A stretch of 64,000 nucleotides of DNA from Massilia sp. W12. GTDB taxonomy: Bacteria > Pseudomonadota > Gammaproteobacteria > Burkholderiales > Burkholderiaceae_D. The stretch spans positions 3,286,001 through 3,350,000 of the forward strand of contig NZ_CP147776.1 in the NCBI RefSeq assembly GCF_037300705.1. The letters run 5' to 3'. Shown piece by piece: positions 37,441 to 46,113 of this stretch (within the stretch, counting starts at the first letter, position 1; each line of letters opens with the position of its first letter). The position numbers were made by a program, and so were the translations under genes. The notes below the pieces were generated by a model. It worked only from the letters and a program-made list of their open reading frames with translations, was not told the origin of the DNA and ran no database searches.

Positions 37441-38735
37441 TGTTGTCCCCTGCAGTCAAGCCGAATCAGGCGGCCCGCCGTCCACGCCGCAGCAGCAGCG
37501 CGCTGTTGCTGTGCGCCGCCATGCTGTGGTGTGAGGCCGCATTCGCGATTGGCGCATTCCGCCCGCCGCCGCCCACGCCGACACCGACGCCCGCCCCGGC
37601 AGCGCCGCTGCTGCCGCAGCGCGCTGACAAAAAGCCGGACCCGGACGCCAGCCTGATCGCGATTTATAAAGATCTGGGCAATAACCGGCGCAAAGAAGCG
37701 TTGGCCAAGGCCGACGCGCTGGTCGCCGCCTATCCCAATTTCCGCCTGGCGCACCTGGTGCGCGGCGATATTTTGCTGGCGCAAGCCAAGCCGGTGCAAG
37801 GTTTCGGCGCCGGCGCGAATGCGACCCCGGACAAAATCGCCGATTTCCGCGCCGAAGCGCAAGCGCGCATCCGCGCCTTGCAGCAAAAACCCGACCCGGA
37901 CATGGCCCCGCGCAGCCTGCTGCAATTGCGCGAAGACCAAACCCATGCGCTGGTGGTCGATACGCGCCAATCGCGCCTGTATGTCTATCAACACCAGAAC
38001 GGGCGCCTGCGTTTTATCACCGATTACTATATTTCGCACGGCAAATTCGGCGTGAATAAATTCAAGGAAGGCGACCAGCGCACACCGCTCGGGGTGTACT
38101 ACGTCACCAGCCGCCTGCCGCGCGCCAAGCTGCCCGATTTTTACGGCTCCGGCGCCCTGCCCATCAACTATCCGAATGAATGGGACAAGCTGCATGGGCG
38201 CAGCGGTTCCGGCATCTGGCTGCACGGCACCCCGGCGGCGAATTACAGCCGCCCGCCGCTGGCCTCGGATGGCTGCGTGGTCTTGACCAATCCCGATCTG
38301 GAACAGCTGTATTTATCGGTTGAAGCCGGCAAAACCCCGGTGGTGATTGCCGAGCGGGTCGAGTTTGTCAACAAAACCCGGCGTGAAAGCGAACGCCAGC
38401 AAGCCGCGAAAATGGTGGAAGACTGGCGCGCCGATCTGGAAAGCCTGGATTCAGCGAAATTCCTGGCGAACTACTCGCCGCGCTTTAAAGCCGCCAATGG
38501 CGACAATCTGCAAGCCTGGTACGCCAAAAACCGGCTGCAAGCCAACGCCACCAGTAATTTGAGCATCAAGCTGCGCGAAGTCACCCTGTTCCGTTATCCT
38601 GATGTGCCTGACATGGTGGTGGCCACCTTCACCCAGGACACCTATTTCGGCAAAAACAAATACACCTCCAGAAAGCGCCAGTATTGGCAAAAAGAAGGCC
38701 CGTCCTGGAAGGTGATGTACGAAACCCTGTTGTAA
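37440..38735 (+). CDS. L,D-transpeptidase/carboxypeptidase with NTF2-like C-terminal domain
   Basis: 431 residues; the ATG at 37440 overlaps the previous stop (TGATG). A signal peptide (ALLLCAAMLWCEAAFA) is followed by a proline-rich stretch, a short helical repeat region and a YkuD domain (about 165-300). The active-site block carries H262 and the catalytic C279 in SDGC, where many family members have SHGC. From about residue 318 an NTF2-like domain (VEDWRADLESLDSAKFLANY) follows. This architecture resembles Helicobacter Csd6. Expected site: periplasm, acting on peptidoglycan stem peptides. Confidence 0.87.
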   Translation: MLSPAVKPNQAARRPRRSSSALLLCAAMLWCEAAFAIGAFRPPPPTPTPTPAPAAPLLPQRADKKPDPDASLIAIYKDLGNNRRKEALAKADALVAAYPNFRLAHLVRGDILLAQAKPVQGFGAGANATPDKIADFRAEAQARIRALQQKPDPDMAPRSLLQLREDQTHALVVDTRQSRLYVYQHQNGRLRFITDYYISHGKFGVNKFKEGDQRTPLGVYYVTSRLPRAKLPDFYGSGALPINYPNEWDKLHGRSGSGIWLHGTPAANYSRPPLASDGCVVLTNPDLEQLYLSVEAGKTPVVIAERVEFVNKTRRESERQQAAKMVEDWRADLESLDSAKFLANYSPRFKAANGDNLQAWYAKNRLQANATSNLSIKLREVTLFRYPDVPDMVVATFTQDTYFGKNKYTSRKRQYWQKEGPSWKVMYETLL

Positions 38736-38755
38736 CCGTTTAAAAGGAGTTGCTT

Positions 38756-39424
38756 ATGCACACCCGCCGCCAATTACTGAGCTGCCTGCTGGCCGCTGGC
38801 GCCATGTTCTGCCTCAAGCCGTCCGCCGCACAGGAAAGCGCGGCAGCGAGCGCGCCGGCAGACGCCGCCAGCCCGGCGCCCGCCCCTGCCGCGCCGCCGG
38901 CGCCGCCGGTTGGCAACGGGCCGAAAGTCGTGCTGAAAACCAGCATGGGCGAAATCGTGCTCGAACTGAACCCGGAAAAAGCGCCCAAGACGGTGGAAAA
39001 TTTCCTCAAATACGTCAAAAAAGGCCATTACAACGGCACCCTGTTTCATCGCGTCATCGACGGTTTTATGATCCAGGGCGGCGGCTTTGATGAAAAAATG
39101 AATCAAAAACCGACCGATGCGCCGATTCAAAACGAAGCCAAAAACGGCCTGAAAAACGAAACCTACAGCATCGCCATGGCGCGCATGCCGATGCCGCATT
39201 CCGCCTCCGCGCAGTTTTTCATCAATGTCAACAACAACACCCCGCTCGACTATCCGGGCCGCGACGGGTGGGGCTATTGCGTTTTCGGACGCGTGATTGC
39301 CGGCATGGACGTGGTGGACAAAATCGCCAAGGTTGAAACAGGCAACCATGGCATGCATCAAAACGTGCCGGTGAAACCGGTGATCATCAAGCAAGCCGCG
39401 CTGCAAAAAGCAGGCGGCAAATAA
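38756..39424 (+). CDS. Exported cyclophilin-type peptidyl-prolyl isomerase
   Basis: 222 residues from the ATG at 38756 with AGGAG six bases upstream. A signal peptide (LLSCLLAAGAMFCLKPSAA) is followed by an Ala/Pro linker and a complete cyclophilin domain: [63 protein letters not shown]. The FHRV/QGGG and QFFINV residues line the active site. It should assist folding in the periplasm. It is paired with a cytoplasmic paralogue directly downstream. Confidence 0.92.
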   Translation: MHTRRQLLSCLLAAGAMFCLKPSAAQESAAASAPADAASPAPAPAAPPAPPVGNGPKVVLKTSMGEIVLELNPEKAPKTVENFLKYVKKGHYNGTLFHRVIDGFMIQGGGFDEKMNQKPTDAPIQNEAKNGLKNETYSIAMARMPMPHSASAQFFINVNNNTPLDYPGRDGWGYCVFGRVIAGMDVVDKIAKVETGNHGMHQNVPVKPVIIKQAALQKAGGK

Positions 39425-39436
39425 AGGAGCAGCATC

Positions 39437-39925
39437 ATGGCAGTTCTTCTGCAAACCAATATGGGCGACATCACGATTGAGCTGGACGCGGAAAAAGCGC
39501 CGAAATCCGTCGCCAACTTCCTCGAATACGTGCAAAGCGGCCACTATGACGGCACGATTTTCCATCGCGTGATGGGCCATTTCATGATCCAGGGCGGCGG
39601 CTTTGAACCGGGCATGAAGCAAAAAGAAACCCGCGAACCGATTGAAAACGAAGCCAACAACGGCTTGACCAACGACAAATACACCATCGCCATGGCGCGC
39701 ACCAATGCGCCGCACTCGGCCACTGCGCAATTCTTCATCAATGTGGTGGACAATTCCTTCCTGAACTATCCGGGTCAGGATGGCTGGGGTTATTGCGTAT
39801 TCGGCAAAGTCAGCGCCGGCACGGAAGTGGTGGACCAGATCAAGAATGTGAAAACCGGCCGCAGCGGTTTCCACGGCGATGTGCCGCTGGAAGACGTGAT
39901 CATCACCAAAGCCAGCGTCATCTGA
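39437..39925 (+). CDS. ppiB: Cytoplasmic peptidyl-prolyl cis-trans isomerase B
   Basis: 162 residues, the size of E. coli PpiB (164), without signal peptide. Cyclophilin motifs [31 protein letters not shown] and [25 protein letters not shown] lies upstream of the ATG, 12 bases after the exported paralogue. The high similarity of the two neighbours suggests tandem duplication followed by gain or loss of a signal peptide. Confidence 0.95.
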   Translation: MAVLLQTNMGDITIELDAEKAPKSVANFLEYVQSGHYDGTIFHRVMGHFMIQGGGFEPGMKQKETREPIENEANNGLTNDKYTIAMARTNAPHSATAQFFINVVDNSFLNYPGQDGWGYCVFGKVSAGTEVVDQIKNVKTGRSGFHGDVPLEDVIITKASVI

Positions 39926-39932
39926 GCAGGGC

Positions 39933-40736
39933 ATGACGCCAGGCTTTAGCAGCGCACAGCGCCACGGCGAACAGCCGTTGGCGCTGTTTGTTTCTGATGT
40001 GCATTTGGATCCGGCAGCCGCCAAAGGCAGCGCAGCCGACGCCACGCGCAGCGCTTTTTTGCGCTTTTTACAGCATGCCAATCAGGCCCCTGCCCTGTAT
40101 CTGCTGGGCGATATTTTTGAATACTGGGCTGGCGACGACGATCTCGACGCGCCCGAACATGCCGACTGGCTGGCCGCCCTGCAAAGCTTGCATGAGCAAG
40201 GCGTGCAACTGTATTGGATCGCCGGCAACCGCGACTTTTTAGCGGGGGCCGCGTTTGCAAAGCGCTGCGGCATAACGCTGCTGGCGGAAAACCATGTGCT
40301 GCAATGCGGCCCGGCCAACATTTTGCTGTGTCATGGCGACGCCGCCTGCACCGACGACCATGAATACATGGCGTTTCGGGCGCAAGCGCGCACGCCAGCC
40401 TGGCAACAAGCGTTTTTGGCCCGTCCCCTGGCCCAGCGTAAAGCCATGATTGCGCAAATGCGCGCGCACAGCATGCAAAGACAGGCCGGCATGGGCGCCC
40501 AAGCCATGCTGCTGGACGTCAACCAGGACAGCATCGCGGCCTTGCTGGATGCGTATGATTGCCGCATCCTGCTGCACGGCCACACTCACCGCCCGCAATG
40601 CCATCGCTGGCAGCGTGACGGACTGAATTATGAACGCCATGTGCTGCCCGACTGGGATGTGGGCGCCGGGCGCGGCGGCTATATCCGCTTGGAAGCCGAT
40701 GGCAGTTTGAGCCATTGGCGGCTGCAACAAGATTGA
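39933..40736 (+). CDS. lpxH: UDP-2,3-diacylglucosamine diphosphatase
   Basis: 267 residues. Calcineurin-like phosphoesterase motifs in order: FVSDVHLD, LLGDIFEYW, IAGNRDF, LLCHGD and LHGHTHRP, which bind two metals. FEYWAGDDD and NRDFL are typical of LpxH. It cleaves UDP-2,3-diacyl-GlcN to lipid X in lipid A synthesis at the inner membrane. It is slightly longer than E. coli LpxH (240). It starts seven bases after ppiB and is followed five bases later by an MsbA-related exporter. Confidence 0.93.
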   Translation: MTPGFSSAQRHGEQPLALFVSDVHLDPAAAKGSAADATRSAFLRFLQHANQAPALYLLGDIFEYWAGDDDLDAPEHADWLAALQSLHEQGVQLYWIAGNRDFLAGAAFAKRCGITLLAENHVLQCGPANILLCHGDAACTDDHEYMAFRAQARTPAWQQAFLARPLAQRKAMIAQMRAHSMQRQAGMGAQAMLLDVNQDSIAALLDAYDCRILLHGHTHRPQCHRWQRDGLNYERHVLPDWDVGAGRGGYIRLEADGSLSHWRLQQD

Positions 40737-40741
40737 AAATT

Positions 40742-42544
40742 ATGGAAAAACAAGACAGCGCGCCCGCGCCTGAGAGCGTGCCGGCGCAACACAAAACCAG
40801 TTTGGCGATGTTAAAGGGCTTGCTGCCCTTTATGCGCCCGTATCGCAATACTTTTCTGCTGGCCGGCATCGCCCTGTTGCTGGCGGCCGGTTCCACCTTG
40901 ACCATTCCGCTGGCCTTCAAGCGCATGATCGACCTGGGCTTTGGCCCCGGCAGCGCAGGGGCTGAGCACGTCAACAGCGCATTTTTAACCCTGTTCGCAG
41001 TCGCCACCCTGCTGGCGCTGGCCACCGCCTGCCGTTTTTATCTGGTCTCCTGGCTGGGCGAACGTGTCACCGCCGACATCCGCAGCGCAGTCTATCGGCA
41101 TGTGGTGCAGCAAAGTCCGCAATTTTTTGAAACCGCCAAAACCGGCGAAGTCTTATCGCGCTTAACCACCGACACCACCTTGATTCAAAGCCTGGTCGGC
41201 ACCAGTATTTCCATGGCGCTGCGCAATATGCTGCTGTTCATCGGCGGCTTGATCATGCTGTTCATCACCAGCCCGCGCTTATCCGCCATCATCCTGGTGC
41301 TGTTGGCCGGCGTGGTGCTGCCGATTGTGGCGTTCGGACGGCGCGTGCGCCGCCTGTCGCGCGATTCGCAAGACCGCATCGCCGATGCTTCCGCGCTGGC
41401 GGGCGAAATGCTCAACGCCATGAGCACGGTGCAGGCTTACACCCACGAACAAAGAGAAGCGGCGCGCTTTGACGACTCGGTGCAGCGCGCTTTCGCCACC
41501 GCCGTGGCGCGCATCCGTGCGCGCGCCTTGTTGACCATGCTGGCGATTTTGCTGGTGTTTGGCAGCATTGTGTTTGTGCTGTGGCTGGGCGCGCACGCGG
41601 TGCTGGAAGGCCGCATGACCGGCGGCGAACTGGGCCAATTCATTTTATATGCCGCCACCGTGGCCGGCTCGATTGGCGCTTTGTCGGAAGTGATGGGCGA
41701 AGCGCAACGCGCCGCCGGCGCCACCGAACGTCTGCTGGATTTGCTGGCCTTGCAAAGCCCGATTCAATCGCCGGCGCAGCCGCAGGCGCTGCCCGCGCGC
41801 ACCGAAAACGGCGCCGCGCTCACCTTGCGCGACCTGTTCTTCCACTACCCGTCCCGCCCCGACGCCGCCGCCCTGTCCCATGTCTCGCTCGACATCCGCC
41901 CCGGCGAAACCGTGGCGCTGGTCGGCCCCTCCGGCTCCGGCAAAAGCACGCTGTTCCAACTGCTGCTGCGTTTTTATGATCCGCAAAAGGGACAAATCAA
42001 ACTCGACGGCGTGGACATCCGCCAACTCGGCTTGCAAGATTTGCGCAGCGCGATTGGCATCGTGCCGCAAGACACCGTGATTTTTTCCGCGAATGCGATG
42101 GAAAACATCCGCTATGGCCGGCCCGAAGCGAGCGATGCGGAAGTGATTGCAGCAGCCAAGATGGCGGCGGCGCATGAATTCATTGAACGCCTGCCGCAAG
42201 GTTATCAAGCGTTTTTGGGGGAACGCGGGGTGCGCTTATCCGGCGGCCAGCGCCAGCGCATCGCGATTGCGCGCGCCTTGCTGAAAAATCCGCCACTCTT
42301 GCTGCTCGACGAAGCCACCAGCGCGCTGGATGCGGAATCTGAACGTCTGGTGCAAGGCGCGCTGGAAGCTGCGATGGAGGGCCGCACCACCCTGATTATT
42401 GCGCACCGTTTGGCCACCGTGAAAAAGGCCGATCGCATCATCGTGCTGGAACACGGCCAGATCGTCGAAAGCGGCAGCCACGCCAGCCTGCTGGCGCAAG
42501 GCGGGGTGTATGCGAATTTGGCGAAGTTGCAGTTTCACAGTTAA
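40742..42544 (+). CDS. MsbA-related ABC exporter (fused permease/ATPase)
   Basis: 600 residues from the ATG at 40742. Six membrane helices (about 30-330) with the coupling region TADIRSAVYRHVVQQSPQFFE, then a nucleotide-binding domain: Walker A GPSGSGKST, Q-loop VPQDTVIF, signature LSGGQRQR, Walker B LLLLDEATSALD, H-loop IIAHRLAT. It is a half-transporter acting as a homodimer. It resembles the MsbA-related subgroup rather than MsbA itself; lipid or drug export is possible. Position after lpxH hints at an envelope role. No strong ribosome site; the end of lpxH is five bases away, so coupling is likely. Confidence 0.9.
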   Translation: MEKQDSAPAPESVPAQHKTSLAMLKGLLPFMRPYRNTFLLAGIALLLAAGSTLTIPLAFKRMIDLGFGPGSAGAEHVNSAFLTLFAVATLLALATACRFYLVSWLGERVTADIRSAVYRHVVQQSPQFFETAKTGEVLSRLTTDTTLIQSLVGTSISMALRNMLLFIGGLIMLFITSPRLSAIILVLLAGVVLPIVAFGRRVRRLSRDSQDRIADASALAGEMLNAMSTVQAYTHEQREAARFDDSVQRAFATAVARIRARALLTMLAILLVFGSIVFVLWLGAHAVLEGRMTGGELGQFILYAATVAGSIGALSEVMGEAQRAAGATERLLDLLALQSPIQSPAQPQALPARTENGAALTLRDLFFHYPSRPDAAALSHVSLDIRPGETVALVGPSGSGKSTLFQLLLRFYDPQKGQIKLDGVDIRQLGLQDLRSAIGIVPQDTVIFSANAMENIRYGRPEASDAEVIAAAKMAAAHEFIERLPQGYQAFLGERGVRLSGGQRQRIAIARALLKNPPLLLLDEATSALDAESERLVQGALEAAMEGRTTLIIAHRLATVKKADRIIVLEHGQIVESGSHASLLAQGGVYANLAKLQFHS

Positions 42545-42689
42545 CCGCGCAGGGTGGGCGCGTCTGTTTCGCCCCCACCCCACATGGCAGGCGACATTGC
42601 GCGAAAACGCATTATGAAATAAGCCGCGCAGAGAATAGCACGGCGGCGCGCCTGTCCAAGCAGCGGCTATCCATGCGTGAAGGCGGATG

Positions 42690-43184
42690 ATGAAACGGGC
42701 GGAAAAACGACTTGCACGGCAAATCAAACAGCGCAGCAATGTTGCACTGGCTGAGCCACGTTTATGGTCAAACAAAAGTCAGCAATCCGTACAGGCCATC
42801 TGGGCCAAAGAATACCGCGATATCCACTACCACTGCAGCAAATGCCATGCCGCCGCAGTCTTTTCAGCGCAAGATCAAAAGCACAGCTACGAGATTAAGA
42901 AAGCCTATATTGATCAAAAGCGGCGTCTATGCCATGACTGCTGGCTGGAATCATTGCGGATCAAACAGGCGCTGCAAGATTATGCAAACAAGTGGCATAC
43001 GCAAAAAAATGTTTTGCGCACGGACGAAAACTTCCTGCAAGCTTGGCTGGATTTGGTTTTATTGCATAAACTGTATTTAAGTCGCAAAGAGGATACGGCC
43101 AGGATCAATATGATTAAAAGACTTCTGGATGCTCTGCAAACCTCCAAAGCAATAGCTGATACGCTCGACGCAGCTATAAAGTAA
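42690..43184 (+). CDS. Zinc-ribbon domain protein of unknown function
   Basis: 164 residues (another ATG sits one codon upstream; AGG spacing favours this one). Residues about 48-88 hold a treble-clef-like zinc ribbon: CSKC then RRLCHDCW, with FSAQDQKHSYEIKKAY between, as in the 'probable zinc-ribbon' family. The N-terminus is basic (KRAEKRLARQIKQR) and the C-terminal half is helical without known domain. It is the first of four genes joined by TAATG or longer overlaps. It also marks the left edge of an AT-richer accessory island. Function unknown; nucleic acid or protein binding is possible. Confidence 0.75.
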   Translation: MKRAEKRLARQIKQRSNVALAEPRLWSNKSQQSVQAIWAKEYRDIHYHCSKCHAAAVFSAQDQKHSYEIKKAYIDQKRRLCHDCWLESLRIKQALQDYANKWHTQKNVLRTDENFLQAWLDLVLLHKLYLSRKEDTARINMIKRLLDALQTSKAIADTLDAAIK

Positions 43185-43687
43185 TGCTTATTCAGTTTTC
43201 TCCAACACTGTCCCATATTCCATTTCAATACAACCACGCTAACGCGAAGGCAGGCATAGCAATCTCATACAGCCTAAATTTATGCTATGATAAACTTCAA
43301 CTCAACTACAACGCAACACTAAAAATGTTTCCACTGAGTACTATTTCTGACTGGTTGACATTCCTCCCTTCTGTCGATGGGGAATTGGAACATGGCGAAT
43401 GGATTATTCGCATTCATTCTTTTTCTGACGACAAGGCCAGTCTTGTCTTTGAGAAAGAATTCTACGAAAGCAATAAGCATGCGCCCGGCTTGACAAAGTA
43501 TATTTTGACAACCCCCGCAGGAAAAAATCATTTATTGCACATTCTCCACTTCCTGGAAAGCAATGAATTCAATCTGCAGAAAATTCTTTCCTCATTGGAG
43601 GGCATGGAATTTGACGAAGTAGATGAGGTTTGCCTTGGCAAGTATGGAGATTATCAATTCATGGCCATGAAATTTGAGGCCAGATAA
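43184..43687 (+). CDS. Hypothetical protein, coupled to zinc-ribbon and toxin genes
   Basis: 167 residues, starting at a TAATG overlap with the zinc-ribbon gene and ending at a TAATG overlap with the next. No recognised domain, signal peptide or membrane helix. It is aromatic-rich with acidic patches (WLTFLPSVDGELEHGEW, LEGMEFDEVDEVCLGKYGDY) and looks like a small alpha/beta globular protein, of the kind often seen as immunity or accessory proteins, but nothing specific supports that. Base composition is lower in GC than flanking housekeeping genes. Confidence 0.7.
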   Translation: MLIQFSPTLSHIPFQYNHANAKAGIAISYSLNLCYDKLQLNYNATLKMFPLSTISDWLTFLPSVDGELEHGEWIIRIHSFSDDKASLVFEKEFYESNKHAPGLTKYILTTPAGKNHLLHILHFLESNEFNLQKILSSLEGMEFDEVDEVCLGKYGDYQFMAMKFEAR

Positions 43688-43857
43688 TGAATAAAAACAA
43701 GCAAAATACAGCATTTTTACTGCGCAACAAAAAAACCCAAAAAGATGCGACTGAAAAGAAGAGTGAAATTGATTGGCGTGCGGCGGCAATCAAAGGCGAA
43801 CGTCTCTTGAAATCCCCAACACTGTACAAAAAATCGGAGTTCACAGAATGGGAGTAA
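43687..43857 (+). CDS. Small protein, candidate antitoxin of the YafO-family toxin
   Basis: 56 residues, MNKNKQNTAFLLRN... to KSEFTEWE. It starts in a TAATG overlap with the preceding gene and overlaps the following YafO-like toxin by 10 bases, so it is almost surely translated with both. The sequence is strongly basic in its first half (many Lys) with an acidic/aromatic C-terminus, as expected of a short, partly disordered toxin-binding protein. It does not look like YafN/Phd. Assignment as antitoxin rests on position only. It is too short to be found by common gene-length filters. Confidence 0.65.
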   Translation: MNKNKQNTAFLLRNKKTQKDATEKKSEIDWRAAAIKGERLLKSPTLYKKSEFTEWE

Positions 43858-44246
43858 AAATTACAACAGCCAGTTTTCTGGAAAATCAATTAAGCCGAAA
43901 TGATCTGGAAGAGCTGGTCGAAGCATTCAGAAAATTCAAAGCAGATGGTGATTGCACAGACTTTTTCGGACGCGATTATCCTTACATGGGACCGCAGAAA
44001 GTAAAAGATGAAGATTTATGGCATGCACACATTCCTGATCCCGGCAGCCCCAGATTTAAATTGAGGGTAACTCAATTCAGACGCAGCAGCGATACCGCAC
44101 TGGTTTATTGTCGCGCATATTTTGATGACGATCATTATCTCTTGATCGGGATTTTGTACACTGCCCACACCGCCTATCAACAAACCCCGCGAACGTGGTA
44201 TTTACCTTTTCTTGAAATTGCAAAAGAATTTCGAGAGAGTCATTAA
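43848..44246 (+). CDS. YafO-family type II toxin (mRNA interferase)
   Basis: 132 residues from the ATG at 43848, the same length as E. coli YafO. Shared landmarks in order: LSRNDLEELVEAFRKFKADG, FGRDYPY, the HAHIPDP segment (HIHL in YafO), FRRSSDTALVYCRAYFDDDHYLLIGIL, TAHTAYQQT and a final IAKEFRES. YafO cuts mRNA in association with the ribosome and blocks translation. Here the partner is not a YafN-like gene but a 56-residue protein that overlaps the toxin start. The last gene of a coupled four-gene run; the following 269 bases hold no recognised gene. Confidence 0.85.
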   Translation: MGVKITTASFLENQLSRNDLEELVEAFRKFKADGDCTDFFGRDYPYMGPQKVKDEDLWHAHIPDPGSPRFKLRVTQFRRSSDTALVYCRAYFDDDHYLLIGILYTAHTAYQQTPRTWYLPFLEIAKEFRESH

Positions 44247-44515
44247 TATCAGAATGTTCACATTGAGCTTATCCTCGTCAGATCGAATTCATCAAAATAT
44301 TTTTGAAAATCAAGGAAATATATTTTCAGAAACATTAATGAAATATCAAAATTTATCAACCATGATTATTCACTAATGAAACGCTGATTAATTCATTTTT
44401 TCGCCGATTTCCGCTTCGTGACTCATTGGTTTATATAGATATGCGAATTTGAAATTCGATTAAATCAGTACTTCCTTAATTCCATTTTCAACAAACAGAA
44501 AACACAGGTAAAATT

Positions 44516-44803
44516 ATGCAATTAGAAATTGAATGGCAAACAGGCACACCAAAATTCCAAGATTTATACTTGGCCGCGATTAAATTGGAAAATGATGCAG
44601 GTTACTATGCATTTCTTTCCTGGGATGGAGAAACTTGGGATCAAACTTACCCAGAGGAGGTGATAGCATTTTATCCTGCTAGCGAGTTTGTCCGCCTTGC
44701 AGGACCAAAGTGGCCGGAGCCGGAACTTACGCCTGAAATAAAAGAAACATCCAAAACAGATATTGACAAATCAGAATTTGAAGAATTCGATCCGGATGCA
44801 TAA
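44516..44803 (+). CDS. Small acidic hypothetical protein
   Basis: 95 residues with CAGG ahead of the ATG. Strongly acidic, especially the C-terminus (KSEFEEFDPDA), with a W-rich core (YAFLSWDGETWDQTYPEE, GPKWPEPEL). No signal peptide, no known domain. The compact beta-like pattern recalls small phage or immunity proteins, but this is only an impression. It stands alone in the AT-rich island between the YafO-type toxin and another orphan gene; 269 bases before and 164 after it are empty. Confidence 0.55.
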   Translation: MQLEIEWQTGTPKFQDLYLAAIKLENDAGYYAFLSWDGETWDQTYPEEVIAFYPASEFVRLAGPKWPEPELTPEIKETSKTDIDKSEFEEFDPDA

Positions 44804-44967
44804 CAAGAACTTGGTGCTATATGTTACTTTCCATAGAATTCCCGCAAATACACGCATTGATCCGCAATGAATTTCATGGCGGGCTATTACAATAGAAATG
44901 AAGAATAATCATACAATCAGGTATTTTACAACTCTTATCTAAAAAAAGGATTCAATAACCACCTCCC

Positions 44968-45348
44968 ATGGAAGCTCCCCCGCCAGAATTTACCCCATTA
45001 CGTATTGGTGAAGTTATTTTTCGCCCTGACGAAGATGTATTCCCCGAACGCCAGCCTGGCGCCGAGTATTTGGCGGCTTTTGATGTGAAAACCAATGTCA
45101 AACTTTGGACAGTAAAGATTGCAGACCCATTACGTAACAGTCCAGGCGCGCCGCAACCTTACAGCGCTGTTCATATGACGCATTTGCAGAACCTGGAAAA
45201 TGAAAACGCGATTTTAGTCACGATGCAATTTGGCAAGCGTTACAAGCTTGATTTGCAGAGCAAAACTGTGACTTTGGTTTTTAACCCATTTGAAGGCAAG
45301 GAAAAAACAGCGCCAGTGGGAGATATGCCGCCAAGACCCAAGCGCTGA
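44968..45348 (+). CDS. Hypothetical protein
   Basis: 126 residues. No Shine-Dalgarno sequence is obvious at the ATG, so the start is uncertain. No signal peptide or known domain. The pattern of short strands (YLAAFDVKTNVKLWTVKI, ILVTMQFGKRYKLDLQSKTVTLVF) suggests a beta-propeller-blade-like or small beta protein, and the tail is Pro/Lys-rich. Codon use is closer to the chromosome average than that of its left neighbours. Function unknown. The 195 bases after it contain nothing recognised. Confidence 0.6.
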   Translation: MEAPPPEFTPLRIGEVIFRPDEDVFPERQPGAEYLAAFDVKTNVKLWTVKIADPLRNSPGAPQPYSAVHMTHLQNLENENAILVTMQFGKRYKLDLQSKTVTLVFNPFEGKEKTAPVGDMPPRPKR

Positions 45349-45543
45349 TTGGTTTGAAAGGCTGCTGCAAGCGACGTGCAAATCTATGCAAGTATGCAGC
45401 AGCCATCGTTTATGCAAACGGGTTCCCTGCCCCGCAAAACAGTAAAGATAATTTCATGCCTCCATTGGAGCTGAATAAACACGAATGGATTAACCGGGCA
45501 TAGTCGCATCAATGGAACGAAATCATACTTGCACCATGCAGAG

Positions 45544-46113
45544 TCACAACAAATCCCGATAGCGCTCCAATTGCTTAGCCGTCATGCTTAATCTATTTTT
45601 ATCCAACCTCAGGAAAAAATCTTGCACAGACATAGGCGGGGCTTTAAACCTTTCACGCATAGCCTTCAGCACAGGAACAATTGCCCCCGGATTGTCGAGG
45701 ATCAAATCAGAGATGAATTTATCCGGCGACTCTGCAATCACACCAAAAACTTTCAACACTTTGTTTGGAAAATCACTCAAATTCCAGGTGACAATTTTCT
45801 GTGCGCCACTTGCAATAGCCGCAGCCACCACATGCCTGTCATCTTTATCCGGAATATTGACCTCGGCAATGTAACGTTCATAATTACTGATCAAAGCCGC
45901 TGGTTTGATTTTATTCATCAAATCCAGCGTTCTGCCAATTTTCACTTCCGTAATATCAGGTTCATTTTTCAATAAATGCCCAACCCACTCCCGGGTGATT
46001 TTTTCAGTCCACTTTGCTTCATAGATGCCGGCAAAAAAGAGTGAAAGCAATAAATCCCGCAGGAAGCTGCCATATAATACATTGGCGTCCAGGACAATTT
46101 TTGATTTACTCAT
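45544..46113 (-). CDS. PIN-domain toxin (VapC-like ribonuclease)
   Basis: 189 residues. PIN fold with D9 in IVLDANVLYG, the acidic cluster IPDKDDRHVVAAAIASGA in the middle and TWNLSDFP, which supply the metal-binding acids of the nuclease. The C-terminal 60 residues extend past the minimal PIN domain. It overlaps the antitoxin-like gene upstream by ATGA (46110-46113), the common order for type II modules. Expected to cut tRNA, rRNA or mRNA when free of its partner; target unknown. Confidence 0.83.
   Translation of the reverse strand: MSKSKIVLDANVLYGSFLRDLLLSLFFAGIYEAKWTEKITREWVGHLLKNEPDITEVKIGRTLDLMNKIKPAALISNYERYIAEVNIPDKDDRHVVAAAIASGAQKIVTWNLSDFPNKVLKVFGVIAESPDKFISDLILDNPGAIVPVLKAMRERFKAPPMSVQDFFLRLDKNRLSMTAKQLERYRDLL

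Noticed and set aside
40742-42544. Assignment of the ABC exporter as MsbA itself
   Set aside because: It follows lpxH, but the sequence looks like the MsbA-related subgroup; without comparison the msbA symbol is not justified.
42552-42580. Hairpin GGGTGGG/CCCACCC after the ABC exporter as a terminator
   Set aside because: Only seven pairs with a 15-base loop and no T-run; not convincing.
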